64,000 nt of DNA, from NCBI GenBank assembly GCA_963737365.1, contig CAVTSD010000007.1:1-64000 (forward strand), written 5' to 3'. Positions 61,590-64,000 of the stretch are shown one piece after another. This stretch comes from Roseiarcus sp963737365. Lineage in GTDB: Bacteria > Pseudomonadota > Alphaproteobacteria > Rhizobiales > Beijerinckiaceae. Both the position numbers and the translations under genes were made by a program. The notes beneath the pieces are model-generated. The model ran no database searches. It had not been told where the DNA came from and saw nothing but the letters and a program-made list of their open reading frames with translations. The stretch's first letter is position 1. Each line of letters begins with the position of its first letter.

Positions 61590-63059
61590 ATGACCAACGA
61601 CAGCCGCAACCCCACGACAACCGACGCCGGCATTCCAGTCGCCAGCGATGAGCACTCGCTCACCGTCGGGCCAGACGGCCCGATCCTGCTGCAGGATCAC
61701 TACCTCATCGAGCAGATGGCGAACTTCAACCGGGAGCGGATCCCGGAACGACAGCCGCACGCCAAGGGAAGCGGCGCGTTCGGGCGTTTCGAGGTGACCA
61801 AGGACGTCAGCCAATACACCAAGGCGGCCTTGTTCCAGCCCGGCGTGAAGACGGACATGTTGGCCCGCTTTTCAACCGTGGCCGGCGAGCGCGGCAGTCC
61901 CGACACGTGGCGTGACCCGCGAGGTTTCTCGCTGAAATTCTACACCAGTCAGGGCAATTACGACATGGTCGGCAACAACACGCCGGTCTTCTTCGTGCGC
62001 GACCCGATGAAATTCCAGCACTTCATCCGATCCCAGAAGCGCCGCGCCGACAACAACCTGCGCGACCATGACATGCAATGGGACTTCTGGACGCTCTCCC
62101 CAGAGTCCGCCCACCAGGTCACGGTGTTGATGGGCGACCGCGGTATTCCCAAGACCTGGCGGCACATGAATGGTTATTCCAGCCACACCTATATGTGGGT
62201 CAACGCCAAGGGCCAGAAATTCTGGGTCAAGTACCATTTCAAGACCGACCAGGGCAACGACTTCCTGCCCCAGGCGGAGGCGGACCGTCTCGCCGGCGCC
62301 GACAGCGATTACCACATGCGCGACCTCTACGAGGCGATCGAGCGCAAGGATTATCCGAGCTGGACTCTCCAAATGCAGATCATGCCTTTTGACGAGGCCC
62401 AGACTTATCGTTTCAATCCGTTCGACCTGACCAAGGTTTGGCCGCACTCGGACTATCCGCTGATCGAAGTCGGCCGGATGACGCTCAACCGCAACCCGAC
62501 CGATAACCACACCGAGATCGAGCAAGCGGCCTTCGAGCCCAATAATCTCGTGCCGGGCATCGGGCCCAGTCCGGACAAGATGTTGCTTGGCCGGATTTTT
62601 TCTTATGCCGACGCGCACCGCGCTCGACTGGGGGTCAACTATAAGCAGATCCCCGTCAATCGGCCGAAGGCCCCCGTGCACAGCTACAGCAAGGACGGAT
62701 CGATGCGGATGGATAATGTGTCCGATCCGGTTTACGCGCCGAACTCCAAAGGCGGACCAAAGGCCGATTCCGCACGATATCCGCAGGTCGAGGTGTGGGG
62801 AGCGAGCGGAGAATTCATCCATGCCGCCTACACCAAGCGGAAGGACGACGACGACTTCGGTCAGGCCGGCACGCTTGTGCGCAAGGTGATGGACAATGCC
62901 GCGCGCGACCGGCTGGTCTCGAACGTCGTCGGTCACCTCAAGGACGGCGTGAAGGAGCCCGTCCTGTCACGCGCGTTCGAGTATTGGCGCAATATCGACA
63001 AGACAGTCGGCGACCGGATCGCTCAAGGCGTCAAAGGCGAACGCATCGCTGCGGAATAG
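61590..63059 (+). CDS. katA: Catalase (monofunctional, small subunit, haem)
   Basis: A 489-residue catalase that converts hydrogen peroxide to water and oxygen. The distal His lies in RIPERQPHAKGSGAFGRFE, the distal Asn in GNYDMVGNNTPVFFVRDPMK, and the haem-ligand Tyr in RIFSYADAHRARLGVNYKQI. The ATG at 61590 has GGAGG upstream. The length fits clade 3 catalases. It lies beside the arsenic operon in divergent orientation; arsenite stress produces peroxide, so the association may be functional, which is inference. Confidence 0.96.
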   Translation: MTNDSRNPTTTDAGIPVASDEHSLTVGPDGPILLQDHYLIEQMANFNRERIPERQPHAKGSGAFGRFEVTKDVSQYTKAALFQPGVKTDMLARFSTVAGERGSPDTWRDPRGFSLKFYTSQGNYDMVGNNTPVFFVRDPMKFQHFIRSQKRRADNNLRDHDMQWDFWTLSPESAHQVTVLMGDRGIPKTWRHMNGYSSHTYMWVNAKGQKFWVKYHFKTDQGNDFLPQAEADRLAGADSDYHMRDLYEAIERKDYPSWTLQMQIMPFDEAQTYRFNPFDLTKVWPHSDYPLIEVGRMTLNRNPTDNHTEIEQAAFEPNNLVPGIGPSPDKMLLGRIFSYADAHRARLGVNYKQIPVNRPKAPVHSYSKDGSMRMDNVSDPVYAPNSKGGPKADSARYPQVEVWGASGEFIHAAYTKRKDDDDFGQAGTLVRKVMDNAARDRLVSNVVGHLKDGVKEPVLSRAFEYWRNIDKTVGDRIAQGVKGERIAAE

Positions 63060-63074
63060 GCTATGGGTCGGGTC

Positions 63075-63107
63075 AAGTCCGCGCTGGCTCTCGCCCTGCG
63101 CGGACTT
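63075..63107. terminator. Hairpin between convergent katA and dapD
   Basis: A perfect 9-bp stem, AAGTCCGCG pairing with CGCGGACTT, around a 15-base loop, placed 16 bases after the catalase stop and 53 bases before the dapD stop. No clear T run; a bidirectional terminator role is likely from position. Confidence 0.5.
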
Positions 63108-63159
63108 AGCCTGAAAGCCGGTTTCGCAGGCGGTCGACAGAAGGCCTCAGGCGCGCCCC

Positions 63160-64000
63160 TTACTCCCTTAAGAGCTCGTTGATCCCCGTTTTCGCCCTTG
63201 TTTGCGCGTCGACGGTTTTCACAATCACTGCGCAATAGAGCGAAGGCCCGGGCGAACCGTCGGGCAGGGGCTTGCCGGGCAGCGAGCCTGGCACCACCAC
63301 CGAATAGGGCGGCACGTGGCCGATGTGAACGGCGCCGGTGGCGCGGTCGATGACCTTGGTGGAAGCGGAGATGAAAACGCCCATCGAGAGCACCGAGCCC
63401 TGGCCGATGATGACGCCTTCCACCACTTCCGAGCGCGCGCCGATGAAGCAATCGTCCTCGATGATGGTCGGGTTCGCCTGCAGGGGTTCGAGCACGCCGC
63501 CAATGCCGACGCCGCCGGAGAGATGCACGTTCTTGCCGATCTGCGCGCACGAGCCGACCGTCACCCAGGTGTCGACCATGGTCTTTTCATCGACATAGGC
63601 GCCGAGATTGACGAAGCTCGGCATCAGGACGACGTCGCGGGCGATGAAAGCCGAGCGCCGCACGATCGCGCCGGGAACGGCGCGGAAACCCGCGTCCCTG
63701 AAGCGGTTCTCGCCCCAGCCCTCCATCTTCGAGGGCACCTTGTCCCACCAGGTCGCCTGGCCGGGACCGCCGTCGATGAGAATATTGTCGTTGAGGCGGA
63801 AGCTGAGCAGCACCGCCTTCTTCAGCCATTGGTTGACCTTCCAGGAATTCGGGCCGGTCGCCCCGGGCAGCTTCTCCGCCACCCGCGCCTTGCCGCGATC
63901 GAGGAGATCAAGCGCCTCGTCCACCGCGTCCCGCGCGTGGCCCGTCTTCGCCGCGGTGATCCTGGCCCGATCCTCGAAGGCCTTTTCGATCTGAGTCTGA
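63160..64000 (-). CDS. dapD: 2,3,4,5-tetrahydropyridine-2,6-dicarboxylate N-succinyltransferase, partial
   Basis: DapD adds succinyl-CoA to tetrahydrodipicolinate in the lysine/diaminopimelate pathway. 280 codons are present; the start lies beyond position 64000 (the frame is open to the edge with QTQIEKAFEDRARITAAKTG). Left-handed beta-helix hexapeptides are clear: AFIARDVVLMPSFVNLGAYV, TWVTVGSCAQIGKNVHLSGG, VGIGGVLEPLQANPTIIEDD and VSMG-like rungs, with the C-terminal NELLRE. In related genomes it lies near engB; here they are 40 kb apart. Confidence 0.96.
   Translation of the reverse strand, partial: QTQIEKAFEDRARITAAKTGHARDAVDEALDLLDRGKARVAEKLPGATGPNSWKVNQWLKKAVLLSFRLNDNILIDGGPGQATWWDKVPSKMEGWGENRFRDAGFRAVPGAIVRRSAFIARDVVLMPSFVNLGAYVDEKTMVDTWVTVGSCAQIGKNVHLSGGVGIGGVLEPLQANPTIIEDDCFIGARSEVVEGVIIGQGSVLSMGVFISASTKVIDRATGAVHIGHVPPYSVVVPGSLPGKPLPDGSPGPSLYCAVIVKTVDAQTRAKTGINELLRE

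Overview
The window is GC-rich chromosomal DNA of an alphaproteobacterium, most likely a member of the Hyphomicrobiales (Rhizobiales). I infer this from the rpmH-rnpA-yidC-engB cluster with its many GTG/TTG starts, the OmpR regulator / cyclic-nucleotide-binding protein / zincin / HNH block beside xthA and lolA, PobA, a Tat-exported OpgG/D and many rhizobial-type small secreted proteins. I could not run a search, so genus is not assigned.

Layout. 0-7.6 kb: tRNA-Phe, an outer-membrane barrel candidate, an opgG/D gene with a +1 frameshift, a low-GC orphan gene, rpsA with a clear terminator, and an IS5-type element inserted in a carboxymuconolactone decarboxylase (AhpD-like) gene that can be rebuilt exactly by removing the element and one CTAG. 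7.8-14.2 kb: a CUT2-type sugar importer (binding protein, double ATPase, two permeases) followed by a TAXI-type binding protein. 14.2-18.3 kb: a LysR regulator divergent from a nitroreductase/WrbA/DoxX set, then an MFS transporter. 18.4-24.0 kb: dxs, rpmH, rnpA, yidC, engB. 24-31.6 kb: lipocalin-like protein, epoxide hydrolase, TMEM175-type channel, pobA, an ABC1-family kinase, a dimeric alpha/beta-barrel protein and a frameshifted M3 oligoendopeptidase. 31.7-37.1 kb: a sigma-54-type response regulator, an L,D-transpeptidase and a MepK/YcbK-like murein peptidase. 37.2-42.1 kb: a second CUT2 importer operon (minus strand) whose last gene encodes a TIR-domain protein with a frame-disrupted C-terminal module. 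42.2-50.9 kb: CorA, a repeat-rich membrane protein, an AraC regulator, HdeA-like and other small secreted proteins, an arylsulfatase and an orphan. 51.1-59.0 kb: a block of core-like genes bracketed by two inverted copies of a ~100-bp element. 59.2-61.3 kb: an arsenic operon (arsR, a tiny Cys-rich ORF, thioredoxin-type arsC, aquaglyceroporin, glutaredoxin-type arsC) behind a 42-bp perfect palindrome. 61.6-64 kb: catalase and the start-truncated dapD.

Most distinctive points: (1) a TIR protein translated 14 nt behind a sugar-binding protein gene; (2) a 14-codon Cys-rich ORF with its own Shine-Dalgarno between arsR and arsC; (3) the inverted repeat pair with conserved 10-bp phased units; (4) the IS whose passenger gene takes its stop codon from the target duplication. 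Three otherwise intact genes (opgG/D, pepF, the TIR gene) each carry what looks like one extra base, so sequencing error should be excluded before calling them pseudogenes.
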